Positions 19,418 to 28,048 of a stretch of 64,000 nucleotides of DNA are shown piece by piece; within the stretch, counting starts at the first letter, position 1, and each line of letters opens with the position of its first letter. A model generated the notes under the pieces. It did no database searches, was not told where the DNA came from, and saw only the letters and a list, made by a program, of their open reading frames with translations. This DNA comes from Solirubrobacterales bacterium (lineage in GTDB: Bacteria; Actinomycetota; Thermoleophilia; Solirubrobacterales; 70-9). The position numbers and the translations under genes are program-made. The DNA lies in assembly GCA_035573435.1 (NCBI GenBank), contig DATMZR010000019.1, positions 85,245 to 149,244 on the forward strand. The letters are read 5' to 3'.

Positions 19418-20302
19418 ATGACCGTTCGCCGCCGCCTCGTCCGCGTGCCGGCCTCCTCCGCCAACCTCGGGCCGGGCTACGACGTCCTGGCCGCGGCCCT
19501 CTCGCTCCATCTCGAGCTCGAAGTCAGCGAGGCCGGGGGGTTCTCGGTCGACGGGGGTGGCCAGCCGGTCCCGGAGGACCGGGACAACCTGTGCGTTCGC
19601 GCTTTCGAGGCCCTTCATCCCGCCGATGGGCTGCGGTTCGAGATCCGCAGCGAGATCCCGCTCGCTCGCGGCCTGGGCTCCTCGGCTGCCGCGATCGTCG
19701 CCGGGCTGATGGCCGCCGACCATCTGTTCGAGCTGGGGCTCGAGCGCGAGCAGATCTACGACCGCGCCGTCACACTCGAGGGCCACCCGGACAACGTCGG
19801 CGCGGCGCTCTACGGCGGTCTGGTTCTCTGCCCGTCGGTCGACGGCGACTCCAGGCCGCCGCCCGTCCGGCTCGACCCTCCGCAGGGCGTCGAGGGAGTC
19901 GTCGTGGTCCCGGCGGAGGAGGTCCCTACCGACAAGGCCCGCGCCGCGATGCCGGCAGAGGTGCCCGTTGCCGACGCGGTCGCCAACGTGGCCGCGGCGT
20001 CGCAGCTGGTGCTCGGGATCCAGCGCTCCGACCTGACCCTGATTGCTCGCGGCCTGGCCGACCGCCTCCACCAGCCGCACCGCGCCCATCTCTACCCCCG
20101 CTCCATGGAGCTCCTCGCCGAGGCGCGGGACCTGGGGGCGATTGGGGCAACGATCTCGGGTGCCGGACCGGCGGTGCTCTTTTGGTGCTTCTGGCAGGAC
20201 ACCGGCAAGGTCACCGAGGCCCTGCGGGAGCGCGTCGCGGACTGGGGTGAGATCCGCCGCACGCCCTTCAGCCCCCTGGGCGCCGACGTGCCCGAGCTAT
20301 AG
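19418..20302 (+). CDS. thrB: Homoserine kinase
   Basis: 294 aa from ATG 19418; the frame is open further upstream, but only inside the preceding gene. GHMP-kinase fold: N-terminal VRVPASSANLGPGYDVL, the ATP-binding loop PLARGLGSSAAAI (about residues 81-93), and the C-terminal GATISGAGPAVL. It phosphorylates homoserine with ATP for threonine synthesis. The usual partners hom and thrC are not in the window. Its TAG stop abuts the stop of the convergent NTF2-like gene in the shared palindrome CTATAG (20297-20302). Confidence 0.92.
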   Translation: MTVRRRLVRVPASSANLGPGYDVLAAALSLHLELEVSEAGGFSVDGGGQPVPEDRDNLCVRAFEALHPADGLRFEIRSEIPLARGLGSSAAAIVAGLMAADHLFELGLEREQIYDRAVTLEGHPDNVGAALYGGLVLCPSVDGDSRPPPVRLDPPQGVEGVVVVPAEEVPTDKARAAMPAEVPVADAVANVAAASQLVLGIQRSDLTLIARGLADRLHQPHRAHLYPRSMELLAEARDLGAIGATISGAGPAVLFWCFWQDTGKVTEALRERVADWGEIRRTPFSPLGADVPEL

Positions 20303-20728
20303 CAATCCGACCTGGCGCAGGATCGAAACCGAGTCGGAGTAGACGTCCTTCCGCTTCACGAGGCCGTCCTCGAAGGGGATCACGTCCAGCCCATCCCAGG
20401 TGACCTTCCTTCCCGAGGGCTCGGCGACCAGGTTCCCGCGGCTCATGCGGTTGGCGTGGGTTGCCGTCGCGGTCCACTCCTGGACCACGAGCCCGTCGCG
20501 CACGTAGAGCCTGCGGGTGGTGAAGTCGATGTCGGGCCAGGTCTCGAAGATCGAGCCGATGTGCTCGCGTACCGCCTCGCCTTCGGCCCGCTCGCCGGCG
20601 GTGTGGTTCTCGAACACCATGCCCGGCGCGTGCATGGCCATGATCGCGTCAAGGTCGTGGGCGTTCCAGGCCTCGTTGTAGCGGGCGATCACTTCCTCGA
20701 GCGCGGAGGGTGCGTTCTGCTCAGTCAT
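20297..20728 (-). CDS. NTF2-like (SnoaL) family protein
   Basis: 143 aa from ATG 20728; the frame continues open upstream, but that part is antisense to other genes. Features: EEVIARYNEAWNAHDLDAIM at the N-terminus (helix with W and D/H typical of SnoaL-like cone folds), VFENHTAG, WTATATHANRM, and GLDVIPFEDGLVKRKDVYSD. Members are small-molecule isomerases, hydrolases or binding proteins, and the ligand cannot be inferred. It differs from the MSQENVE proteins of the 50-55 kb island in both ends. It converges on thrB with a six-base overlap. Confidence 0.75.
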   Translation of the reverse strand: MTEQNAPSALEEVIARYNEAWNAHDLDAIMAMHAPGMVFENHTAGERAEGEAVREHIGSIFETWPDIDFTTRRLYVRDGLVVQEWTATATHANRMSRGNLVAEPSGRKVTWDGLDVIPFEDGLVKRKDVYSDSVSILRQVGLL

Positions 20729-20737
20729 CGCGGGAAG

Positions 20738-20743
20738 TATTCT
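20738..20743 (+). promoter_or_regulatory. Possible -10 box TATTCT upstream of the secreted protein
   Basis: TATTCT lies about 46 bases before the GTG at 20789, leaving room for a leader with the GGAGG site at 20781-20785. No convincing -35 hexamer is present at 17 bases. Confidence 0.35.
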
Positions 20744-20788
20744 GCAGTCGAAGCGCCGGTGCTCGACGGGTTGGACAGGGGGAGGAAC

Positions 20789-21736
20789 GTGATCACACGA
20801 GGAGGGTCGGCGAAGAGCCGCAGGGCGTGCGTGCTGGCTGCCTGTACCGCCCTGGTGGGGCTGTCCGCGATCGCCGCCATCGATCCGGCCCCCGGTCGCC
20901 AAGCGGATAAGCGCACCAAGCTGCTGTTCTCCTCCGGCTTCGAGCATCCGGTCACCGTTGCTCCGCCGAGGACAGAAAGCGGTGACTGGCGCTTTCCGAT
21001 CCGAGGTGCCGATGAGGGCTTCGCGTGGCAGTCGGAGCTGCCCGGCGGCAAGCCGCACGCCTTCTTCCCGATCGTGCCGTCCTCCGTGCCCGTGGGGCCG
21101 TACGCCGACACCCGGTTGGAGACCGTCCCGGGCCCCCACGGAGGGACGCCGACCAGGGCCCTCTACCAGGAGGTGAGCAAGGATGTCGAGTTCACCCCGA
21201 ACAAGCGCGTTCGCAATCAGTTCCCGACCCACTGGAAACGTGAGCGAGGGTCGCTGGCGTACTGGATCAAGCTCCAGGCAAACCTGGCCCAGTTGATGCC
21301 GAACGACGGGACGAACTACTGGCGCCAGCTGATCGAGTTCCGAGGGAGCTGGCAGCACAGGACCGATTACCGGGTCTGGATCGGCGTGGTGCGCGGTCCG
21401 AGGGGGTCGCTCCTTCACTGGAGAACCACGGCCGAGCTCAGGCCTCGCAAGGGCGGTCGGATCATCGACTTCACCCACAACGCGCGCCGGCCGCCGATCC
21501 CACTCGGGAAGTGGTTCCGGTTCAAGGTGCGGTGGGTGCTCGACCGCAAGCACGGCTTCCTGAAGGCGACCGTCAACGGCGTCCCGATCATCAACCGCAG
21601 AGGACCAACCCGGATCAACGACTCGGTCGACACAGAACAGATCTTCAAGGTCTACATGGGAGCGAACTCGCTCGACCGCGGTCCCGCCTTCCAGTGGATC
21701 GACGACGTCCAGCTGCGCACCTGGCCCCCGCGCTAG
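20789..21736 (+). CDS. Secreted jelly-roll protein, possibly polysaccharide lyase-like
   Basis: 315 aa from GTG 20789 with GGGGGAGG just upstream. A twin-Arg/Lys N-terminus and hydrophobic stretch (CVLAACTALVGLSAIAAI) form a signal peptide. The mature part is rich in beta-strand patterns typical of concanavalin-like jelly rolls: LLFSSGFEHP, RGSLAYWIKLQ, WRQLIEFRGSW, GKWFRFKVRWVLDRKHGFLK, INDSVDTEQIFKVYMGANS, FQWIDDVQLR. The layout is similar to heparinase-I-like polysaccharide lyases and LamG-type sugar-binding domains, but I see no decisive catalytic motif. It probably binds or cleaves an extracellular polymer. It overlaps the parA end by four bases. Confidence 0.6.
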   Translation: MITRGGSAKSRRACVLAACTALVGLSAIAAIDPAPGRQADKRTKLLFSSGFEHPVTVAPPRTESGDWRFPIRGADEGFAWQSELPGGKPHAFFPIVPSSVPVGPYADTRLETVPGPHGGTPTRALYQEVSKDVEFTPNKRVRNQFPTHWKRERGSLAYWIKLQANLAQLMPNDGTNYWRQLIEFRGSWQHRTDYRVWIGVVRGPRGSLLHWRTTAELRPRKGGRIIDFTHNARRPPIPLGKWFRFKVRWVLDRKHGFLKATVNGVPIINRRGPTRINDSVDTEQIFKVYMGANSLDRGPAFQWIDDVQLRTWPPR

Positions 21737-22524
21737 GCCGGGACCATTTCGGTGCTGAGCTGGTCGAGCCGCTCGAGCATGTCCTGCTTTCCCAGGCGGC
21801 GCAGGATCTCGCCGGCCAGCGATAGGTAGTCGGCACCCTTCTCCGGGCGGTAGTCGAGGATCGGGATCGCGCGTTCGGCCGATTCCGCATACACGATCGA
21901 TTGCCGGATGACCGTTCGGAAGAGCTTGTCGCCGAAGCGCTCGCGAAGCGCCTCCAGCGTCTGGCGCGCGTGGCGGGTGCGCATATTGGCGATGTTCAGG
22001 CAAATCCCCAGCAGCTCCAGCTCCGGGTTCAGGGAGTCGCGCGCCAGGTCCAGGACCTGCATCGCCTGCTCCATCCCCTGGAGGGAGAAATACTGCGCCT
22101 CGGTCGAGAGGATCGCGTGCGTGGAGGCGACCAGAGCGTTCACGGTCATCAAGCCGAGGGTGGGCGGACAGTCGATCAGGATCAGGTCCCTGTTTCGCCG
22201 CAGGTCCCGCAGCGCGTTGCGAAGCGTCACCTCCCGCCCGATCTTGCCCGCCAGGACCAGCTCGGCCTCCGCGAGCCGAAGGTTCGCCGGCACCACGCGG
22301 CCGTGCACGGCGTCGGCCGCGCGCGCCTGCCCCTGGAGGACGTCGCCCAATGTGGGGTGGGAGTTCGGGTCGGCGTCGAAGTAGTCGGACAAGTTGCCCT
22401 GGGGGTCGGCGTCGATCGCCACGACGTCCATCCCGAGCCGCTCGAAGACGTCCGCCAGCGAACGGACCATGGTCGTCTTTCCGGTACCCCCCTTCTGGGA
22501 GAGCACGGCGATCGCTTCGGACAT
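21733..22524 (-). CDS. ParA/Soj-family ATPase (orphan)
   Basis: 263 aa. The deviant Walker A is QKGGTGKTTMV at the N-terminus, followed by VVAIDADPQGNLSDYF (Walker A') and LILIDCPPTLGLMTVNAL (Walker B/switch). The C-terminal region LFRTVIRQSIVYAESAERA is usual for chromosome-type ParA. These dimerising ATPases position DNA or protein cargo on the nucleoid. No parB or parS-like site is visible next to it, so this is probably not the main chromosomal parA; cargo positioning or a regulatory role is possible. A TATAGT box seven bases before the ATG suggests leaderless transcription. Confidence 0.88.
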   Translation of the reverse strand: MSEAIAVLSQKGGTGKTTMVRSLADVFERLGMDVVAIDADPQGNLSDYFDADPNSHPTLGDVLQGQARAADAVHGRVVPANLRLAEAELVLAGKIGREVTLRNALRDLRRNRDLILIDCPPTLGLMTVNALVASTHAILSTEAQYFSLQGMEQAMQVLDLARDSLNPELELLGICLNIANMRTRHARQTLEALRERFGDKLFRTVIRQSIVYAESAERAIPILDYRPEKGADYLSLAGEILRRLGKQDMLERLDQLSTEMVPA

Positions 22525-22531
22525 GGGCCGG

Positions 22532-22537
22532 ACTATA
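22532..22537 (-). promoter_or_regulatory. -10 box TATAGT of the leaderless-type parA promoter
   Basis: Minus-strand TATAGT ends seven bases before the ATG at 22524, the spacing expected if transcription begins at or next to the start codon. Confidence 0.65.
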
Positions 22538-22590
22538 TGGCCGGCGCGAGTTCACGGTGTGGCTTGACGCTTCCGCGCCGCCGCCGGCTT

Positions 22591-22596
22591 TATACT
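22591..22596 (+). promoter_or_regulatory. Candidate -10 box TATACT for gltB
   Basis: TATACT sits 62 bases before the TTG start of gltB. A TTGACG at 22564-22569 lies 21 bases upstream, too far for a standard sigma-70 spacer, so only the -10 is proposed. Confidence 0.45.
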
Positions 22597-22658
22597 GCGC
22601 TTCCGTTTGTCCCCGTCGCGCGCCCGCTCGAAGAAGGCGCGGAAACCGGGAGGTCCGA

Positions 22659-25600
22659 TTGCTCAGCTCTTCCAGTAATCAATTGCCGCTGGCCGACGAG
22701 CAACGACGCTTTTCGCCTGAGCGGGCCTATAGGCCCCGCGTCTCGCCGCCCAGCGTCGAGGACCGCGACGCCTGCGCGATCTACGCGTCCGTCCGCAAGG
22801 ACGCGACTCCCAGCCGCGCCCCCGTGGAGCTGGCGCTGGACAACCTCCAGAAGATGCTCCACCGCGCCGGAAACGTCGACGGCCAGGGCGACGGCTGCGG
22901 CATCCTGGTCGACATCCCGCGCAGGATCTGGGCCGAGGAGGTTCGCTCTGGCGGCCACAACCCGGCACTCGCCCTCGACCCGGCGTTCGCGGTCGCTCAC
23001 ATCTTCATCGACCGCTCGGCCGACGTTGGACGGGCTCAGCACGACGCCCGGGAGATCCTGGGCCGCGGGGGCTTTCGCATCCTCGCCGAGCGCCTCGGCG
23101 CGGTCAACTCCCAGGCGCTCGGGGCGACGGCTCGCGAGGAGGAGCCCCACTTCTGGCAGGTCGCCGGGCTCTTGCCGGATGCGAAGCGGCGCGAGCGCCT
23201 GACCTTCGACCTGATGAGCGTGCTCGAGGTCGAGCTGGGCTTTCACCTGGCCTCGTTCTCGGCCTCGACCTGCGTCTTCAAGGTGATGGGAGCGCCCAAG
23301 GTGCTCGGCCGGTACTACCCGGACCTCCGTGATGAGCGGTTCGAGACGATCGGCTGCTTCGGCCACAACCGCTACTCCACCAACACCTGGCCGTCGTTCA
23401 AGCGCGTGCAGCCGTTCACGGTGCTGGGCCACAACGGCGAGATCAACACGATCGAGCAGCTCCGCCAGGAAGCCGCCATGCTCGGCGTCTCGATCCAGGC
23501 CGACGGCTCCGACTCCCAGGATCTGAACCGTGTGGTCGATCACCTGATCCGGGTGGAGCGCCTCTCGCTCGCCGAGGCGATGGAGATGGTCGTGCCCCCG
23601 ATCGTCGACGAGATCCGATCCCTGCCCGCGGAGCTCCAGCCGTTCTACATGTACATGCGCCAGACGATGGGCCCGTTCTCGCAGGGGCCCGTGGCGCTGA
23701 TCGCCCGCCACGGCGACGAGTGCGTGTTCTCGGCCGATGCGCTCGGCCTGCGTCCGCTGTGGAAGCTGGAGACGCCCCACGACTTCATCTTCAGCTCCGA
23801 GCCCGGCGTGGTGGGCTGCGACGACATGGTCTCCGAGCCCAAGCCCCTGGGTCCGGGCGAGAAGTTCATGGTCAGGATCGATCGGGAGCGGCGATCGTCG
23901 CGACTGTTCGAGCACTGGGAGATGCAGCGCGAGGTCGCCAAGCGGTGGCTCGAGCGGACCGGCGCCTCCGAGGCCGCGCCGTACGATCGCGCGCTCACCA
24001 CCGGCGGCCCGCTGGAGGGCGCCGAGATCCCGGGCTACACCTCGGCCGGTCCTTCGGAGCCGGTCAAGGTCTCCGACAGGGTGCTGGCAGGGTTCGGGTG
24101 GCAGCGCGACGACGTCAAGCTCTGCCAGCAGATGGCCTCCAATGGGGCCGAGCCGATCGGCTCGCTCGGCTACGACGGGCCGCTGGCCGCGCTCTCGCCG
24201 GAGCGCCAGAATCTCGCCGACTACTTCAAGGAGACGGTGGCGGTGGTCACCAACCCGGCGATTGACCGCGAGCGCGAGATCGAGCACTTCTCGACCAGGG
24301 CGGTGTTCGGGCGCCGTCCACTGGTCCACGCTCCCGCGGTCGACACGAGGACGATCGAGACCTCCTTCCCGGTGATCCTGGGCGGCCACCACGACCTTGC
24401 GCCCCTCTCCGATTCGACCTACCGCAAGATCGCCCGCGACCACAAGACCTACCTGCTCGAGGACCTCTGGGAGGAGTTCCGTGACCGCGCGGCGGCCATC
24501 GACACCGCTCTGCTGGAGGCCGAGACGACCCACGGCGCGATCGAGCGGATCAAGCAGGAGGCCGTGAAGCTCGTTCGCGAGGGCGCCGAGCTGCTGGTGC
24601 TCACCGACCGCACCGTGTACGACGGCGAGCGTCGCTATCTCGACCCTCACCTGGCCACCTCCGCTGTGGACCAGGCGTTGAAGCATCTCAAGGTCGGCGA
24701 GACCAACGAGGAGAATCTGCGGCGCCGCTGCTCAATCGTCCTGCGCTCGGCGGCGCTCCGCAACGTCCACGACGTCGTCATGGCGCTGGGGCTCGGCGCC
24801 AACGGCGTCTGCCCTTACGTGATGGTCGAGGTGATCTGCGTAGACGACTACGACGCCGACGTCTCCAACCTCTGCTCCGCGCTGCGCAAGGGAATTGAGA
24901 AGGTGATCTCCACGATCGGCATCCATGAGGTGCGCGGCTACGCGCGCCAGTTCTCCTCGATAGGCATCAAGCCCGAGCTCGCCGAGATCTTCCAGACCCA
25001 GACGTTTTGCGCATCGAGCAAGGCGGGAATGGGGTTCTCCGACCTCGACGGCGACACGGACGAGCGCTTTCAGATCCTTGGCGGCGACGAGGATGCGAAG
25101 CCGGCAAAGACGTTCCGCTTCTACCCCAAGGTCTACAAGGCGGCCGTCGCCGCCGCGAACGGTACGGCCACCTACGAGGAGTACTCCGAGAAGGTCCGCG
25201 AGCTGGAGCGCGAGAGCCCGATCTCGATGCGGCACATCGTCAAGCTCCGCTCGGACCGCGCCCCAGTCTCACCGGAAGCCGTGGACACCTCGATCGGCCA
25301 TCACGACTACCCGATCGTGATCTCCTCGATGAGCTTCGGCTCGCAGTCCGAGCCCGCCTTCCGCGCCTACGCCGACGCTGCCAAGGCGATCAACATCCTC
25401 TGCATCAACGGGGAGGGTGGCGAGATCCAGGACATGTACGGCCGGTACCGCAAGTGGCGGGGCCAGCAGGTGGCCTCGGGCCGTTTCGGCGTCTCCGCCG
25501 AGATGCTGAACTCGTCGTATGTGGCCGAGATCAAGATCGGACAGGGAGCGAAGCCGGGCGAGGGCGGTCACCTCCCGGGCCGTAAGGTCTCGGAGAAGGT

Positions 25601-27344
25601 CGCCGAGGCGCGCAACGCCGCCCCGGGGACCGATCTGATCTCGCCCTCCAACAACCACGACCTCTACTCGATCGAGGACCTCGCCGAGCTGATCGACGAG
25701 CTCAAGACCGTGAACCCGGATCTGAGGGTGTCGGTGAAGGTTCCGGTGGTGCCGAACATCGGCACGATCGGGCTCGGGATCGCCAAGGCCGGGGCGGACA
25801 TCATCACCCTCTCAGGATTCGAGGGCGGTACCGGCGCGGCTCGCCAGCACGCCCTGCGGCACGTCGGCCTGCCTTCGGACATCGGCACGCGCGCCGTTCA
25901 CCGCGCCTTGATGGAGGCCGGGCTTCGCAACCGGGTCGAGATCTGGGCCGACGGCGGCTACCGCCATGCCCACGACATCGTGAAGCTGCATTGCATGGGC
26001 GCCAACCGGGTTGCCTTCGGCACCCTGGCGATGGTCTCGCTCGGCTGCACGATCTGCCGCGGCTGCCAGCTCGACACCTGCCATGTCGGCATCGCCACCC
26101 AGATCGAGACCACCGAGCAGGCTCAGGAGCACGGGTTGAAGAAGTTCACGCCGCAGCGTGTGGACTCCGCAGCCGAGAACTGCGCCCGTTTCTTCTCCTC
26201 GATGGGTGAGGAGGTGAAGCGCGTGGTCGCCGAACTCGGCTACGAGCGCGCCCAGGACCTGGTGGGTCGCTACGACCTGCTCGAGCAGGAAGGTGGCTCG
26301 GAGCGCCTCGACCTGGCCGAGCTGATCACGCCGCTCGAGGAGTTCCTGGACCTGGAGCCCGTGGACCTGCCGGTGGCCGCGGAGGAGCTCGTGGAGGCGC
26401 GGGCCGAGGCCGGCCTGGTGCGGGCCCGGCCGATTCGCATGGAGCCCAAGCAGGCCTCGGCGGAGCTTGCCGGGCTCGCCCACAGGGTGCTCTCCGGCGA
26501 GTCGATCCGCCAGGAGTTTCCGCGCGCCACCGACGCTCACGACCGCGTCCTCGGCACGGAGCTGGCCGGGGAGATCTCGCGGGCCAGGATCTACGAGGGA
26601 GCCCCGCGGGGGGAGGCGGCGGACGTGCTGGCGGAGTTCAGCTTCAACGGCGGCTCCGTCGCCGGTCAGGGCTTCGGCGCGTTCAACGCCTGGGGGCTCG
26701 TGGTACGGGTCGAGGGCGGCGCCCAGGACGGCGTGGGCAAGACGATGCTCGGCGGCACGGTCTCGATCCTCAAGGGGCGCAATCGCGAAGGACAGAGGGT
26801 CAACGGGTCCGTGGGCAAGTCGTTCGCCTACGGCGCCCAGCGGGGGCGCCTGTTCGTGCAGGGGTCAGCCGACTCGCGCTTCTGCATTCGCCTCTCGGGC
26901 GCCGACGTGGTGCTGGGGGGCGAGCCGGCCGAGCCGCTGGACGATTCGCGCGGCTGCATCTCCGACCGGGCCAACGCCAAGGGGTTCGCCTTCGAGTACA
27001 TGACGGCCGGGCGCGCGGTCGTGCTCGGTGACCTCGGTCCCTGGGCCTGCTCGGGGATGACCGGCGGCCGCGTCTACGTGCGGGTCAATCCGGAGTGGAA
27101 CCTCGACCGCGAAGCAATCACTCGCCGGCTGGGCGAGGGGGCCAAGGTGGAGCTACAGGAGCTCGACGCCGAGGCGATGCTCGACATCGAGGAGCTGCTG
27201 GGCCATTACGCCGGCGAGCTCGAGGCCACGGGCCAGGGCGACGAGGCCGAGCGCGTCGTCGGCCTTGGGGCGAGCGCTGCGCAGAACTTCCTGATGATCG
27301 TCCCGCACAAGGTTCAGGCGGACCCGAACATCTCGACGGAGTAG
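22659..27344 (+). CDS. gltB: Glutamate synthase large subunit
   Basis: 1561 aa from TTG 22659, with GGGAGG (22648-22653) five bases upstream. The frame is open 309 bases further upstream, but only antisense to parA. It transfers the amide of glutamine to 2-oxoglutarate, giving two glutamates. Domains in order: propeptide of about 38 residues ending at the nucleophile C39 (DACAIYASVRKD); class-II amidotransferase domain (FGHNRYSTNTWPSF, GHNGEINT); central domain; FMN/(3Fe-4S) synthase domain (GEGGEIQDMYG, GGTGAARQHALRHVG, then CTICRGCQLDTCHVGIATQ holding the three cluster Cys); and the C-terminal beta-helix GXGXG domain. No gltD small subunit adjoins it, so the electron-donor partner must lie elsewhere. 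Confidence 0.97.
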   Translation: MLSSSSNQLPLADEQRRFSPERAYRPRVSPPSVEDRDACAIYASVRKDATPSRAPVELALDNLQKMLHRAGNVDGQGDGCGILVDIPRRIWAEEVRSGGHNPALALDPAFAVAHIFIDRSADVGRAQHDAREILGRGGFRILAERLGAVNSQALGATAREEEPHFWQVAGLLPDAKRRERLTFDLMSVLEVELGFHLASFSASTCVFKVMGAPKVLGRYYPDLRDERFETIGCFGHNRYSTNTWPSFKRVQPFTVLGHNGEINTIEQLRQEAAMLGVSIQADGSDSQDLNRVVDHLIRVERLSLAEAMEMVVPPIVDEIRSLPAELQPFYMYMRQTMGPFSQGPVALIARHGDECVFSADALGLRPLWKLETPHDFIFSSEPGVVGCDDMVSEPKPLGPGEKFMVRIDRERRSSRLFEHWEMQREVAKRWLERTGASEAAPYDRALTTGGPLEGAEIPGYTSAGPSEPVKVSDRVLAGFGWQRDDVKLCQQMASNGAEPIGSLGYDGPLAALSPERQNLADYFKETVAVVTNPAIDREREIEHFSTRAVFGRRPLVHAPAVDTRTIETSFPVILGGHHDLAPLSDSTYRKIARDHKTYLLEDLWEEFRDRAAAIDTALLEAETTHGAIERIKQEAVKLVREGAELLVLTDRTVYDGERRYLDPHLATSAVDQALKHLKVGETNEENLRRRCSIVLRSAALRNVHDVVMALGLGANGVCPYVMVEVICVDDYDADVSNLCSALRKGIEKVISTIGIHEVRGYARQFSSIGIKPELAEIFQTQTFCASSKAGMGFSDLDGDTDERFQILGGDEDAKPAKTFRFYPKVYKAAVAAANGTATYEEYSEKVRELERESPISMRHIVKLRSDRAPVSPEAVDTSIGHHDYPIVISSMSFGSQSEPAFRAYADAAKAINILCINGEGGEIQDMYGRYRKWRGQQVASGRFGVSAEMLNSSYVAEIKIGQGAKPGEGGHLPGRKVSEKVAEARNAAPGTDLISPSNNHDLYSIEDLAELIDELKTVNPDLRVSVKVPVVPNIGTIGLGIAKAGADIITLSGFEGGTGAARQHALRHVGLPSDIGTRAVHRALMEAGLRNRVEIWADGGYRHAHDIVKLHCMGANRVAFGTLAMVSLGCTICRGCQLDTCHVGIATQIETTEQAQEHGLKKFTPQRVDSAAENCARFFSSMGEEVKRVVAELGYERAQDLVGRYDLLEQEGGSERLDLAELITPLEEFLDLEPVDLPVAAEELVEARAEAGLVRARPIRMEPKQASAELAGLAHRVLSGESIRQEFPRATDAHDRVLGTELAGEISRARIYEGAPRGEAADVLAEFSFNGGSVAGQGFGAFNAWGLVVRVEGGAQDGVGKTMLGGTVSILKGRNREGQRVNGSVGKSFAYGAQRGRLFVQGSADSRFCIRLSGADVVLGGEPAEPLDDSRGCISDRANAKGFAFEYMTAGRAVVLGDLGPWACSGMTGGRVYVRVNPEWNLDREAITRRLGEGAKVELQELDAEAMLDIEELLGHYAGELEATGQGDEAERVVGLGASAAQNFLMIVPHKVQADPNISTE

Positions 27345-27349
27345 GTTCG

Positions 27350-27892
27350 TCAGGCCTGAATGACGTAGAGCCGGTAACAGCCGATCTCGAGCTCGTCGCC
27401 GTCCTCAAGTGGCGCCCACTCGACCCTCTCGCCGTTGACGAACAGGCCGTTCAGGCTGCGATCGTCGAGGGCGCGCAGCTCGTCTTCGGGAGTGCGGACG
27501 ATCAGAGCATGTCGGCGCGAAACGGTCGCGTCGTCGAGCTGGATATCGGCCGCGCCGCTGCGACCGATCCGGTTCCAGCCATCGTTGAGCTCGATGACCA
27601 TGGGCTCGTCGTCCTCCTCGAAGGCGACGCACAGGCTTCCGGGCGCGAGGTTCGCGCGCACACCGTCCAGCCATGCGGGCAGCGCGGGCGCCGGCGCGAT
27701 CGCGTCCGCATCTACCGTGGGCAGCTCGAACATCGAGGCGCGGCGGAACCGCGACCCGCCGCAGGCGGGGCAACTGGGCAGCTCGTCGGAGAGCGAAAGC
27801 GAGATCGAGTAGCCACACTCGACGCAAGCGAGGGATCCGACGAGCGCGAGCTCACCTGTCTCGTGGACGTCGGTTCCGGGGTCAATGAGCAT
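27350..27892 (-). CDS. Zinc-ribbon plus FHA-domain protein, GarA-like C-terminus
   Basis: 180 aa. An N-terminal zinc ribbon has C23-x2-C26 and C41-x2-C44. A linker follows, and a forkhead-associated domain occupies about residues 105-178: NRIGRSGAADIQLDDATVSR, then RHALIV and DDRSLNGLFVNGE, containing the conserved Gly-Arg, Ser-Arg-Arg-His and Asn-Gly that bind phosphothreonine. The FHA part closely follows the layout of mycobacterial GarA/OdhI, which control 2-oxoglutarate dehydrogenase and glutamate enzymes, including glutamate synthase. Here the gene ends five bases from the gltB stop, convergently. I do not see the GarA N-terminal phospho-acceptor ETTS motif. A role in nitrogen/carbon control is an inference from context. 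Confidence 0.85.
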   Translation of the reverse strand: MLIDPGTDVHETGELALVGSLACVECGYSISLSLSDELPSCPACGGSRFRRASMFELPTVDADAIAPAPALPAWLDGVRANLAPGSLCVAFEEDDEPMVIELNDGWNRIGRSGAADIQLDDATVSRRHALIVRTPEDELRALDDRSLNGLFVNGERVEWAPLEDGDELEIGCYRLYVIQA

Positions 27893-27906
27893 CCCAATAC
27901 CTCATA

Positions 27907-27931
27907 CCGAATTCCGGTCCCTGGAATTCGG
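27907..27931. promoter_or_regulatory. Operator-like inverted repeat in the divergent FHA/SRPBCC region
   Basis: CCGAATTCC (27907-27915) and GGAATTCGG (27923-27931) are exact reverse complements with a 7-base spacer. The palindrome begins 15 bases upstream of the FHA-gene ATG on that strand, a typical place for a dimeric regulator. It contains two EcoRI-like GAATTC cores. Confidence 0.45.
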
Positions 27932-28034
27932 GAGCAATGCCATGCGGAGCCCATGGTAACGGCGGACCTTCAATCCGGGCAAACCCATTGGCCTAAACGT
28001 CCGCAATTTGGAAGATTGGTTACGGATTGATCCA

Positions 28035-28040
28035 TAGAAT
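28035..28040 (+). promoter_or_regulatory. -10 box TAGAAT of a leaderless-type promoter
   Basis: TAGAAT ends eight bases before the TTG at 28049, supporting that start. Confidence 0.55.
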
Positions 28041-28048
28041 CCCCCGGC

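Noticed and set aside
20297..20302. CTATAG shared by two convergent stop codons as a regulatory site
   Set aside because: Two abutting TAG stops on opposite strands give this palindrome by necessity.
22564..22596. TTGACG and TATACT upstream of gltB as a full sigma-70 promoter
   Set aside because: The spacer is 21 bases, outside the normal 16-19 range; only the -10 was kept as a candidate.
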